Positions 1 to 7,546 of a stretch of 30,077 bases of DNA are shown here, piece after piece. Position 1 is the first letter of the stretch. Each line of letters begins with the position of its first letter. Origin of the DNA: PALSA-612 sp964595575 (lineage in GTDB: Bacteria; Actinomycetota; Thermoleophilia; Gaiellales; Gaiellaceae). The stretch is from contig CAZQRA010000031.1 in the NCBI GenBank assembly GCA_964595575.1, positions 1-30,077 of the forward strand, given 5' to 3'. The position numbers were made by a program, and so were the translations under genes. The notes beneath the pieces are model-generated. The model worked only from the letters and a program-made list of their open reading frames with translations. It searched no databases and had not been told where the DNA came from.

Positions 1-1807
1 CGCCGCTCGAGCCGTCGACGCGGACCCGCTGCCCCGTGCGGATCTCGGCCGTCGCCCGACCGGTGCCGACCACGGCCGGAAGGCCGTACTCCCGGCACAC
101 GATCGCCGCGTGCGACATCACCCCCCCGATGTCGGTCACCACGGCCTTCACGCTGGAGAAGATGGGCGCCCAGGCCGGCGAGGTGACCGGGCACACGAGG
201 ATCTCTCCTTCCCGCACCCTGGCCAGCTCCTCGGCGTCGATCACCACTCGCGCCACCCCCTCGACGACCCCCGGCGAGGCTGCAGCTCCGGTGAGGCGTC
301 CTCCCCCCTCCTCGGCCTGCGCCCAGGCTCGGACCCGCTCGGTCGTGACGCCCCACAGCATGATCAGGCTGGGATCGGTGATCTCGCTAGGCGTGGCTCC
401 GAGCGCGGGAGGCGGCGTCCACTTCTCGAGCCGCTCGAGCAGCTGCTTGCGCCGGGCGACGATCGGGGGCCAGTGCTTGGGGCCCAAGGGCTCGCCCCCC
501 GCAGCCCAGGTGAGCACGAGCTCGTCCAAGGCGGAGGCGACCTCGTGACGGGTGAGGTGGAAGATGTCCTCGCCGTCCTCCAGGAACCCGTGCCTCGCCA
601 GCAGGGCCCCGAACTCGCGCACCTTGTTCCACCAGCGGGTGAGGAACCAGTAGTCGCAGTAGAACTTGTGCTCCTCGACGTACGGAAAGACCTTGCGCGA
701 TAGGGCGAGGAGCTCGTTGAAGGTCGCGCGCGACTCCTCGTCGAGCAGGGCGCCGTACTCGGCGGCCAGCCGGTCGCGCTCCCGCTCCAGCTCCTCCCGT
801 GGCCGCTCGACCTCCTCTCCTGCCTTGAGCGCTTGGATGTGGCCGACGATCGAGGCGTACGGGATGCTGGGATCGTCGTACCAACTGCGGTAGTAGTGGT
901 AGAGGCCGTCCCCGGTCGCCATGTTGAACCAGGGGTCCTTCACCCGCTCGAGCTCCTCCAGCCAGCGCCTGCCGGCCTCGCTGCGGGCGAGCTCGGCGTC
1001 GATCTCTTCTGGGGATCGTCCCTGGATGAAGGTCCCGTCGATGCCGCTGTCGATGGCCAGCTTGGCGAGACGGCGAAGCTCGGCGCTGGGCTTGAAGAGC
1101 ACCACGTCGATCCCGGCGATCATCTGGGCGATGTGCTGGTCGGGGATGTCGGGAAGAACGGACTTGCAGAAGTCGGCGAAGGTCATGTAGGCGCCGTACC
1201 CGAGCAGCAGGAGCTCGAAGTGGTGCTGCCAGGCCAGGTCTCCGCACCGAAGCAGGCGGCCGTAGGCGTCCAGAACCTCGTAGAAGGCCGCGTTCCGCGA
1301 GTCGTCGAGCATGAGGTCGTCGGACTGGTACTCGGGAAGGTCGGGGACGCGAAGTTGGGTGACCTCGGCGATCAGAGCCTGCATCTTCTGCTTCCACTTC
1401 TCGTAGAGCTCGTCCCAGTGCTCGAAGTAGTAGCCGGCACGGCGCTGGAAGAACTCCGCCCGCTCCGCGACCTTGTCGGGATCGGTGATCGGGTTTCCCG
1501 AGATATAGACGTAGCCGTTGACGATGCGGTACTCGATCCCCATGGCCGGCGGCACCGCGAAGAAGCGGTTCTGCCACTCGGCGAACGCCTGGTAGGGGGA
1601 ATCCGCGCAGAAGACGTCGAAGGCGGGCATCGGCAAGGGGAAGTGCATCGAGTTCCAGAACCAGAACCTGTTCTCGTCCTTCTCCCGCCTCCGCTCGTCG
1701 AAGAGCGCGTGGTAGGGGTACATCTCCTGCCAGCCCTCGCACCCCGGGGGGGTCTCGACGTCGTACGGGCTGGGAAAGGCTGAGCGTGACTCCGTCGGCG
1801 CGGCCAT
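1..1807 (-). CDS. PEP-utilising enzyme with C-terminal phosphohistidine mobile domain, phenylphosphate synthase PpsA-like (3' end beyond window)
   Basis: The frame is open from an ATG at 1807 to the window edge, giving 602 codons, so the stop codon lies outside. The start is preceded by AAAGGGG at good spacing. Residues 1 to about 500 form an aromatic-rich, largely helical region that I cannot match to a catalytic domain. The C-terminal part from about residue 510 is a PEP-utiliser mobile (swivelling) domain with a GGVMSHAAIV motif, in which His566 is the expected phosphorylated histidine. Known for the family: mobile domains carry phosphate between an ATP- or PEP-binding partner and a substrate. 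In Thauera phenylphosphate synthase the PpsA subunit is about 600 residues with its catalytic His near 569, so size and His position agree well. Inference: phosphorylation of phenol or a similar compound, which would fit the 4-hydroxybenzoyl-CoA reductase genes nearby. The separate ATP-binding partner would lie left of the window. Family call is firm; substrate is uncertain. Confidence 0.85.
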   Translation of the reverse strand, partial: MAAPTESRSAFPSPYDVETPPGCEGWQEMYPYHALFDERRREKDENRFWFWNSMHFPLPMPAFDVFCADSPYQAFAEWQNRFFAVPPAMGIEYRIVNGYVYISGNPITDPDKVAERAEFFQRRAGYYFEHWDELYEKWKQKMQALIAEVTQLRVPDLPEYQSDDLMLDDSRNAAFYEVLDAYGRLLRCGDLAWQHHFELLLLGYGAYMTFADFCKSVLPDIPDQHIAQMIAGIDVVLFKPSAELRRLAKLAIDSGIDGTFIQGRSPEEIDAELARSEAGRRWLEELERVKDPWFNMATGDGLYHYYRSWYDDPSIPYASIVGHIQALKAGEEVERPREELERERDRLAAEYGALLDEESRATFNELLALSRKVFPYVEEHKFYCDYWFLTRWWNKVREFGALLARHGFLEDGEDIFHLTRHEVASALDELVLTWAAGGEPLGPKHWPPIVARRKQLLERLEKWTPPPALGATPSEITDPSLIMLWGVTTERVRAWAQAEEGGGRLTGAAASPGVVEGVARVVIDAEELARVREGEILVCPVTSPAWAPIFSSVKAVVTDIGGVMSHAAIVCREYGLPAVVGTGRATAEIRTGQRVRVDGSSG

Positions 1808-1942
1808 GTGCCCCTTTCGTGTGAGAAGGTACAGGTGTCTGGAGGAGACGTTAATGTTAGAGGCGAGGGTGCGCGCGTTCCAGGAATATGGAGGCCGATG
1901 ACGTCGACGAGCGCTCCCCGCGCACCCCAAGCGCAGCGGACG

Positions 1943-2875
1943 ATGCGGGCGATCCGACAGCGCGCCTTGGGTGGCCCTGAGGTGCTGGAGCTGGTGACCG
2001 TGCCCCGGCCCGATCCGGGGCCCACCGAGGTGCTCGTTCGCGTCCGGGCGGCCGGAGTGAACCCCGTCGACTGGAAGACGCGCGCCCGGGGTGGCTTTCT
2101 CGGCAAGCCGCCTTTCACGGTGGGATGGGACGTTGCCGGGGTGGTCGAGGCGGTGGGCCGAGGGGTGACGCGGCTCGCCCCCGGGGAGCGGGTGTTCGGG
2201 ATGCCCCGCTTTCCCCGGGAAGCGGCGGCCTACGCCGAGTACGTGACCTCGCCCTCGCGTCAGCTCGCTCCGATCCCGGAGCGGCTGTCCGACGTCGAGG
2301 CGGCGGCCCTCCCGCTCGCCGGGCTGACTGCCTGGCAGGCGCTGGTGGAGACCGCCGACGTCCGGCCGGGCCAGCGGGTGCTGATCATCGGCGCCGGCGG
2401 CGGCGTCGGGCATCTGGCGGCGCAGATCGCCAAGGCGAGGGGAGCCTACGTCATCGGCGCCGCCCGCCCCAGCAAGCACGGGTTCTTGGCCGAGCTGGGC
2501 GTGGACATGGTTCTCGACTCCACGGAACCGGTGGTCGGGGACGAGGTCGGCGACGTCGACGTCGTGCTCGACCTCGTGGGCACCGAGACGAGCGCGGGCG
2601 CTCTCGCCACGCTCCGCGACGGCGGCATGTTCATCGCGGTGGCGCCGGGGATCGGGGTCGAGCGCCTGCGCGCGCTCGCCGGCGGCAGGGCGCGGGTGAC
2701 GGACATCCTCGTCGAGCCCGACCGGGCAGGGCTGGAGGGGCTCGCTCAGCTGGTGGCCGCGGGCAAGCTGCGGCCCTGGGTCGATCGCACGTTTCCGCTC
2801 GAGCAGGCCGCCCGCGCCCACGAGCTGGGCGAGAGGGGCGAGACCCAGGGGAAGATCGTGCTGACGGTGGACTGA
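1943..2875 (+). CDS. NAD(P)-dependent quinone oxidoreductase-like medium-chain dehydrogenase/reductase
   Basis: A 310-residue protein of the zinc-free quinone oxidoreductase branch of the MDR superfamily. It opens with MRAIRQRALGGPEVLEL, the classic N-terminus of the family, followed by a GroES-like domain (AAGVNPVDWKTR; GWDVAGVVEAVG). The Rossmann domain has the nucleotide motif GAGGGVGHLAAQIAK near residue 150. The zinc-binding cysteines of true alcohol dehydrogenases are absent. The family reduces quinones or enones with NADPH, or acts on related substrates; the substrate here is unknown. The start at 1943 was chosen on homology. An in-frame ATG at 1898 has GGAGG only 3 nt upstream and would add 15 residues, so it is a real alternative. 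The stop overlaps the next start (TGATG), so the two genes are translationally coupled. It is divergent from the PEP-utilising gene. Confidence 0.9.
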   Translation: MRAIRQRALGGPEVLELVTVPRPDPGPTEVLVRVRAAGVNPVDWKTRARGGFLGKPPFTVGWDVAGVVEAVGRGVTRLAPGERVFGMPRFPREAAAYAEYVTSPSRQLAPIPERLSDVEAAALPLAGLTAWQALVETADVRPGQRVLIIGAGGGVGHLAAQIAKARGAYVIGAARPSKHGFLAELGVDMVLDSTEPVVGDEVGDVDVVLDLVGTETSAGALATLRDGGMFIAVAPGIGVERLRALAGGRARVTDILVEPDRAGLEGLAQLVAAGKLRPWVDRTFPLEQAARAHELGERGETQGKIVLTVD

Positions 2876-3600
2876 TGGCCCGCTTCGTACTCGTACACGG
2901 GGCGTTCGGGGGGGCGTGGAACTGGGAGCGCGTCGTCCCCCTGCTCGAGGCAGGGGGCCACATAGCCGAGGCGTTCGACCTTCCGGGGGCCGGCGACGAC
3001 CAGACTCCCGTGAAGGACGTCACGCTGGAGAGCTGCGCCGAGCGCGTGTGCGCCGTCCTGCGGCAGCGCCCCGACCCTGCGGTTCTGGTCGGACACAGCA
3101 TGGGCGGCGTGATCATCACTCAGGCAGCCTCCCGTTGCCCGGAGCGGATCTCCTCCCTGATTTACGTCTGCGCCTTCATGCCCTCCGACGGCCAGAGCCT
3201 GCTCGACCTGACTCGACTCCCAGAGGGCGCCGACGACATGATCCAGGCGAACATCGTCATCGAAGGCGATCCCCCGGTCGCCACCCTCTCCGACGAGGCC
3301 ACCGCCGAGGCCATCTACAACTGCTGCACTCCCGAGCAGAAGGCGTGGGCGGTGGCTCGCCGCCGTCCCCAGCCGGTAGCCCCGTTCGCGACCCCGGTGA
3401 GCATCGACGAGCAGGTGCTGGCATCCATCCCCCGCTCGTACGTCCTCTGTCTCCGCGACCAGTCGATCCCCCCTGCCCTCCAGCGCCGCATGATCCGGGA
3501 GCACCCCTGCCGGAGGGTGGTGGAGTTGGACACCGACCATGCCCCCTTCCTGTCTGCCCCCGACGAGCTTGCGGAGGCGCTCATCGAGCTCGCGGGCTGA
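2875..3600 (+). CDS. alpha/beta-fold hydrolase (esterase-like)
   Basis: A 241-residue single-domain alpha/beta hydrolase. It begins with strand and oxyanion-region residues MARFVLVHGAFGGAWNW. The nucleophile elbow GHSMGG gives Ser75, the acid is probably Asp195 in RDQSIPP, and the base is His222 in DTDHAPF. The full catalytic triad is therefore visible. The HGAFGGAWNW and DHAPF features resemble the salicylate/methyl-ester esterase and hydroxynitrile-lyase branch (EstC-like). The reaction is probably hydrolysis of a small ester or thioester; the substrate cannot be told from sequence. The ATG shares one base with the stop of the preceding oxidoreductase, so the two form a coupled pair. Two GC-rich hairpins follow directly downstream. 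No signal peptide is visible, so it is cytoplasmic. Confidence 0.9.
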   Translation: MARFVLVHGAFGGAWNWERVVPLLEAGGHIAEAFDLPGAGDDQTPVKDVTLESCAERVCAVLRQRPDPAVLVGHSMGGVIITQAASRCPERISSLIYVCAFMPSDGQSLLDLTRLPEGADDMIQANIVIEGDPPVATLSDEATAEAIYNCCTPEQKAWAVARRRPQPVAPFATPVSIDEQVLASIPRSYVLCLRDQSIPPALQRRMIREHPCRRVVELDTDHAPFLSAPDELAEALIELAG

Positions 3601-3618
3601 CCCCCTGGGCTCGGCTGT

Positions 3619-3655
3619 CCAGGACGGCGGTCCTGGCGCGAGTCCGGCCCTCGCG
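3619..3655. terminator. Tandem hairpins between convergent genes, possible bidirectional terminator
   Basis: Two adjacent perfect inverted repeats fill most of the 81-bp gap between the convergent hydrolase and hcrB genes. The first is CCAGGAC-GGCG-GTCCTGG at 3619-3636 (7-bp stem, 4-nt loop). The second is CGCGAG-7 nt-CTCGCG at 3637-3655. No T-tract follows on either strand, so a classical intrinsic terminator is not certain. The position between two converging operons supports a transcription-ending or transcript-stabilising role. Confidence 0.45.
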
Positions 3656-3681
3656 ACCAGTCAGGCCGTCCTCTCCCCCCC

Positions 3682-4668
3682 TCAGGGGACCAGGCCGGCG
3701 GTCAGCTCGCGGAGGGCCCGGGCCACGTACACCCTCACCATCCGCTTGCGGTAGCCGGGGGTGAGGCCGGTGTTGTCCATGGGCTTGGCCGCCGCCGCCG
3801 CCGCCGCCGCCGCCTCCTCGATCGCCTCCGGGTCGGGTCTGCGGCCGGCGAGGAGCCGCTCGCACGCCTCCACCCGGAGGGGAAGCGAGGCCACCGCTCC
3901 CAGGGCCACGCGGGCCTCGACGCAGGTGCCGTCCTCGGCCAGGCGGACGGCAGCTGCCACCCCGAGCAGGGGAAAGTCGATCGCTCCCCGCTGGCGGAGC
4001 TTGAGGTAGGTGGCGCGCAGGCCCTCCGCCGGCGGCAGCTCGAGCTCGGCGAGGATCTCCCCCGGCGCCAGCGCCAGGTGGGCGAGGCCGTCGTCTCGGT
4101 AGAGGTCGCGCATGGCCAGCCAGCGATCCCCGGCGGCGCTGACGAGGCGTGCCCTCCCCTCTAGGACGAGCGCCACCGGTGCCAGGTCGGAGGTGGAGAT
4201 CGCCCAGCAGCGGCTGCCGCCGGGGGCAAGGCGACAGATCTCCCCTCCTCGCTTGAGGCAGAAGCCGAGGGCTTGGCGCCATCCCTGGGGCCGGTCGTAG
4301 TAGTCGCAACGGACGTCCAGGCACAGGTTCCCGCCCAGGGTGGCGGCGTTACGGATCTGGGGGCTGGCCACCATGGCCGCAGCCCGGGCCAGGGCGGCGT
4401 AGGGGCCGGCCAGGGCAGGGTGGCGGGCGATCACGGCTAGGGGGGTGCCTGCGCCCAGGCGAAGGCTTCCGTTGGCCCGGATGCCGCGCAGCTCGTCGAT
4501 CGCCTGCAGGGAGACGAGCGCGGCCGGCCTCACTTGGCCCCGCTTAAGCTTGGGGAGGAGGTCGGTGCCGCCGGCGACCGGGACTGCCTCTTCCCCCAGC
4601 TCTGCGAGCAGGAGAGAGGCCTCTCCCAGGTCGGCGGGCCGGTGGTAGGCAAAAGCGGGCAGCCGCAT
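3682..4668 (-). CDS. hcrB: 4-hydroxybenzoyl-CoA reductase-type FAD-binding subunit (beta)
   Basis: A 328-residue FAD subunit of a xanthine-oxidase-family molybdenum enzyme. FAD-binding motifs are VAGGTDLLPKLKRG (residues 31-44) and NAATLGGNLC (107-116). What marks the subfamily is an inserted loop at about 117-158 with Cys121, Cys137, Cys145 and Cys154 in the context CDYYDRP, GFCLKRGG, EICRLAPGG and SRCWA. In Thauera 4-hydroxybenzoyl-CoA reductase a loop of this kind in the beta subunit binds an extra [4Fe-4S] cluster, and the cysteine spacing here is nearly the same. Ordinary xanthine or CO dehydrogenase FAD subunits lack it. The enzyme removes the para-hydroxyl of 4-hydroxybenzoyl-CoA to give benzoyl-CoA. 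The ATG at 4668 overlaps the hcrA stop (TGATG). Near the C-terminus a run of Ala is encoded by a (GCC)9 tract seen on the plus strand. Confidence 0.88.
   Translation of the reverse strand: MRLPAFAYHRPADLGEASLLLAELGEEAVPVAGGTDLLPKLKRGQVRPAALVSLQAIDELRGIRANGSLRLGAGTPLAVIARHPALAGPYAALARAAAMVASPQIRNAATLGGNLCLDVRCDYYDRPQGWRQALGFCLKRGGEICRLAPGGSRCWAISTSDLAPVALVLEGRARLVSAAGDRWLAMRDLYRDDGLAHLALAPGEILAELELPPAEGLRATYLKLRQRGAIDFPLLGVAAAVRLAEDGTCVEARVALGAVASLPLRVEACERLLAGRRPDPEAIEEAAAAAAAAAKPMDNTGLTPGYRKRMVRVYVARALRELTAGLVP
3788..3814. repeat. (GCC)9 trinucleotide tract inside hcrB
   Basis: Nine perfect GCC units lie in a row on the plus strand, read as GCG alanine codons on the minus strand inside hcrB, around residues 285-295 just before KPMDNTGL. 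It is in frame, so a change in unit number would lengthen or shorten an alanine run without breaking the gene. It is probably a consequence of high GC content rather than a phase-variation tract. Confidence 0.7.
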
Positions 4669-7079
4669 CACGGCTGCGTCTCCCCGGGAGGGGATACCCG
4701 GAAGGGCTGGGGGAAGGGGAGCTCCGGCATGGCCTTGGGGCCGAGGCGGGGCTCGCGCCCCTTGGCCTTGAGGTCGAGCGCCCGCAGCACCTTGTCGGGG
4801 GTGATGGGTACCTCGTCGATGCGCACGCCCACCGCGTCGTAGACGGCGTTGACGAGGGCGGGGACGACCGGCAGCAGGGGCCCTTGGCCTGCCTCCTTGG
4901 CCCCCAGGGGCCCGCCGGGGTCGATCGTCTCCACCAGGTAGGCGTGCACCCGGGGCATCTCCCACACGGTAGGGGTTTTGTAGTCGAGCGCAGAGGTGGC
5001 CTCGAGCAGGCCGTCCCGGACGGCGTGCCGCTCGTACAGGGCCTCTCCCACGGCCATGTACACGCTGCCCTCGATCTGGCCCAGGACGAGCAGGGGGTTG
5101 ATGGCCCGTCCTACGTCGTGGGCGATCCAGACCTCGTCGACCTTGATCATGCCGGTGTCGGGATCGCAGTCGAGCTCGACCACCGCTGCCGTGTAGCTGT
5201 AGGCCGGGGAGGGGCCGATGCCCGCCCCCCGGTGGCGAGCCCGTACCTCGGGGGCGCGGTAGCTCCCGGAGGTGACCAGGGGCGCTCGCAGGGCGCAGGC
5301 GGCCGCCACCACCTCCTCCCAGGGCAGGGCGACCTCAGGCTCCTGCCGATCGAAGACGCGACCGCCGGCGAGGTCGAGCTCGTCGACGGGCCTGCCCAGC
5401 CTCTCGGCGGCCGCCTCGAGCAAGAGAGCCCGCATTCTCCTCGCCGCCTCCAAGGCGGCGTTGCCGGCCATGAAGGTGACCCGACTGGAGTAGCTGCCGA
5501 GGTCGATGGGGGTGAGGTCGGTGTCGGCGGTCACCACGCGAACGTCCTCCGGCTGGAGGCCGAGCACTTCCGCCACGAGGTAGGCGAGTACCGAGGTCGA
5601 GCCCTGCCCGATGTCGGCGGCCAGGGAGCAGACGGTGACGCCCCCGCCCCGGTCGACCTGCACCACCACCTCGGACTGAGGCAAGTCCCGGGCATGGATG
5701 GGCACCCCGGCGCCGCAGAGGTAGCCGCTCACGGCAAAGCCGATCCCACGACCTAGCGGCAGGCGGCCGTGCTTACGGCGGAAGCAGGAGGCCTCGACCA
5801 CTCTCGCCACGCACTGGCGAAGGCCGCAGCTCGTCACCTGGAGGTGGTTGACGGTCTCGGAGAAGGGCTCCACGAGGTTGCGCAGTCGGAGCTCCACCGG
5901 ATCGATCCCCAGCTCCTCCGCCACCTTGTCCAGGTGGCACTCCAAGGCGAATCGGGGCTGGGGGGTACCGTGGCCTCGCTTGGGCCCGCAGGGAGGCTTG
6001 TTGGTCAAGGCCCGAATGGCCTGGAAGCGGTAGGCCGGCACCCGGTAGGTGATCGGTTGCAGGGCCCCCGTGTAGTACGTGGTAGCCGCCCCATGGCTGC
6101 CGTAGGCGCCCCCGTCGAGCACGTTGCGGAAGGCCAGGGCCGTCATGCGCCCCTCCTTGGTGAACCCCGAGCGCACCTCCATGAGCACCGGGTGGCGCCC
6201 GCGATGGGCGTAGAAGACCTCCTCCCGGGTGAGCGTGATTCGCACCGGGCGGCCGGTCACCATGGCCAGCTTGGCGGCCACGATCTCGTGCGAGAGGGGA
6301 TCGCACTTTCCCCCGAAACCGCCTCCGGCGGGCACGGCGATCACGCGGATGCGACGCAGGGAAAGCTCCAGCGCCCGGGCTAGTGCCAGGTGGAGGTAGT
6401 GGGGATTCTGGGTCGAGGACCACACGATCAGCCTCTCCCCCTCCCAGACGGCCAGGGTCGCGTGCTCTTCCAGGGCCATGTGGGTGGAGCCCTCGTAGAG
6501 GAAGGTGTCTTGGCGCACGTAGTCGGCCTGCCGGAAGCCCTCCTCCACGTCTCCGAACTCCAGCCCGGCCAGGCGGTCCACGTTGGGGCCTCGTCCCTGG
6601 TCGCCGATGAGGGGGGCGTCGGGAGCGAGCGCCTCGCCGATGGAGAGAACGGGGGTCAGGTCCTCGTACTCGACCTCGATCGACGCCAGGGCCTGCTCGG
6701 CCGTTCGCTCGTCGGCGGCGGCCACAGCCGCCACCGGCTCGCCCGCGTAGCGCACCTTGCCCACTGCCAGGGCGTACTCGTCCTGGCTGACGGGCAGGAT
6801 GCCGTAGGGGACGGGCAGGTCCTGGCCGGTCAGCACGGCGTAGACGCCGGGCTGCCGGCGGGCTCGGCTGACGTCCAGGCGGCGGATGAGAGCATGGGGT
6901 CGGGTGCTGCGCAGGAGCTTGCCGACGAGCATGCGGGGCAGCCGCAGGTCGTCCACGTAGCGCTGGCGGCCGGTGACCTTGGCCTCGGCGTCGACCTTGG
7001 GCAGGGCTCGCCCCACCACCGCCAGCCGCTCGGCCGGCGCCTGTCTCGCCGGCGCCTCGACCGCGCTCACGGCTCCCAT
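4668..7079 (-). CDS. hcrA: 4-hydroxybenzoyl-CoA reductase-type molybdopterin-binding subunit (alpha)
   Basis: An 803-residue large catalytic subunit of the xanthine oxidase family. The N-terminal a/b-hammerhead domain contains KVTGRQRYVDDLRLP and AGEPVAAVAA. The molybdopterin domain follows with VPAGGGFGGKCDP, the cofactor-binding segment PCGPKRGHGTPQ, GQGSTSVLAYLVAEVLGL and DLGSYSSRVTFMAGNAA. The C-terminal GAKEAGQG gives Glu729, the expected active-site glutamate. The family hydroxylates or, for HcrA, reductively dehydroxylates at the Mo centre. Assignment to 4-hydroxybenzoyl-CoA reductase rests mainly on the partner hcrB loop. It is somewhat longer than the roughly 770 residues usual for HcrA. 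The ATG at 7079 overlaps hcrC by 13 bases. A GTG at 7070 in the same frame would give a 4-base overlap and is an alternative start. The stop overlaps the hcrB start. Cytoplasmic; oxygen-sensitive if the function is right. Confidence 0.87.
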   Translation of the reverse strand: MGAVSAVEAPARQAPAERLAVVGRALPKVDAEAKVTGRQRYVDDLRLPRMLVGKLLRSTRPHALIRRLDVSRARRQPGVYAVLTGQDLPVPYGILPVSQDEYALAVGKVRYAGEPVAAVAAADERTAEQALASIEVEYEDLTPVLSIGEALAPDAPLIGDQGRGPNVDRLAGLEFGDVEEGFRQADYVRQDTFLYEGSTHMALEEHATLAVWEGERLIVWSSTQNPHYLHLALARALELSLRRIRVIAVPAGGGFGGKCDPLSHEIVAAKLAMVTGRPVRITLTREEVFYAHRGRHPVLMEVRSGFTKEGRMTALAFRNVLDGGAYGSHGAATTYYTGALQPITYRVPAYRFQAIRALTNKPPCGPKRGHGTPQPRFALECHLDKVAEELGIDPVELRLRNLVEPFSETVNHLQVTSCGLRQCVARVVEASCFRRKHGRLPLGRGIGFAVSGYLCGAGVPIHARDLPQSEVVVQVDRGGGVTVCSLAADIGQGSTSVLAYLVAEVLGLQPEDVRVVTADTDLTPIDLGSYSSRVTFMAGNAALEAARRMRALLLEAAAERLGRPVDELDLAGGRVFDRQEPEVALPWEEVVAAACALRAPLVTSGSYRAPEVRARHRGAGIGPSPAYSYTAAVVELDCDPDTGMIKVDEVWIAHDVGRAINPLLVLGQIEGSVYMAVGEALYERHAVRDGLLEATSALDYKTPTVWEMPRVHAYLVETIDPGGPLGAKEAGQGPLLPVVPALVNAVYDAVGVRIDEVPITPDKVLRALDLKAKGREPRLGPKAMPELPFPQPFRVSPPGETQP

Positions 7080-7546
7080 CGCCCCTCGGCGGCGGCCAGC
7101 TCCACCGCCTCCACGATCCTGAGGTAGCCCGTGCAGCGGCACAGGTTGCCGGATAGAGCCTCCTTGATCTCCTCCTCGCTCGGCCTGGGGCGGCGGTCGA
7201 GCAAGGCCTTGGCGCTGAGCAGCATCCCCGGCGTGCAGTACCCGCACTGGGCCGCCGACAGCTCGACGAAGGCCCGCTGGAGGGGGTGCAGCCCCTCGCC
7301 TCCGGCCAGCCCCTCCACGGTGGTCACCTGGCGACCGTCGACCTCCACCGCCAGGGTGAGGCAGGAAAGCCGCGGCTCGCCGTCCACGAGCACCGTACAC
7401 GCTCCGCACTCGCCGAGCTCGCAGCCGTGCTTGGTGCCGGTGAGGTCGAGGTCCTCGCGCAGCGCCTCGAGCAGCGTCCGCTCCGGGGAGAGGAGCAGGG
7501 TGTGGACCTCGCCGTTGACGAGGAGCCGGCAGGGCAGCGAGGTCAT
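7067..7546 (-). CDS. hcrC: 4-hydroxybenzoyl-CoA reductase-type [2Fe-2S] subunit (gamma)
   Basis: A 159-residue iron-sulphur subunit of typical family length. The plant-type ferredoxin cluster is bound by Cys42, Cys47, Cys50 and Cys62 (GCELGECGACTV ... LSC). The second [2Fe-2S] cluster is in the four-helix domain with Cys101, Cys104, Cys136 and Cys138 (QCGYCTPGM ... NLCRCTGY). It passes electrons between FAD or Fe-S carriers and the Mo site of the alpha subunit. The ATG at 7546 has a strong GGGAGG site 5-10 nt upstream and overlaps the IclR-type gene stop as ATGA, so it is translationally coupled to the regulator. The 3' end overlaps hcrA. Sequence alone gives only the family (CoxS/XdhC/HcrC); the specific name follows from hcrB next door. 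Confidence 0.88.
   Translation of the reverse strand: MTSLPCRLLVNGEVHTLLLSPERTLLEALREDLDLTGTKHGCELGECGACTVLVDGEPRLSCLTLAVEVDGRQVTTVEGLAGGEGLHPLQRAFVELSAAQCGYCTPGMLLSAKALLDRRPRPSEEEIKEALSGNLCRCTGYLRIVEAVELAAAEGRWEP

Noticed and set aside
1808..1942. Promoter pair in the divergent gap around the AT-rich block near 1852-1862
   Set aside because: A TAACAT-like -10 can be drawn on the minus strand, but the matching -35 has only about half the consensus bases.
3788..3814. Phase-variable microsatellite
   Set aside because: The unit is a trinucleotide in frame, so slippage cannot switch the gene on or off, and such alanine runs are common in GC-rich genes.
4668..7409. A longer hcrA beginning at 7409
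   Set aside because: The extra 110 codons overlap hcrC in another frame and have no conserved sequence; the family start fits 7079 or 7070.
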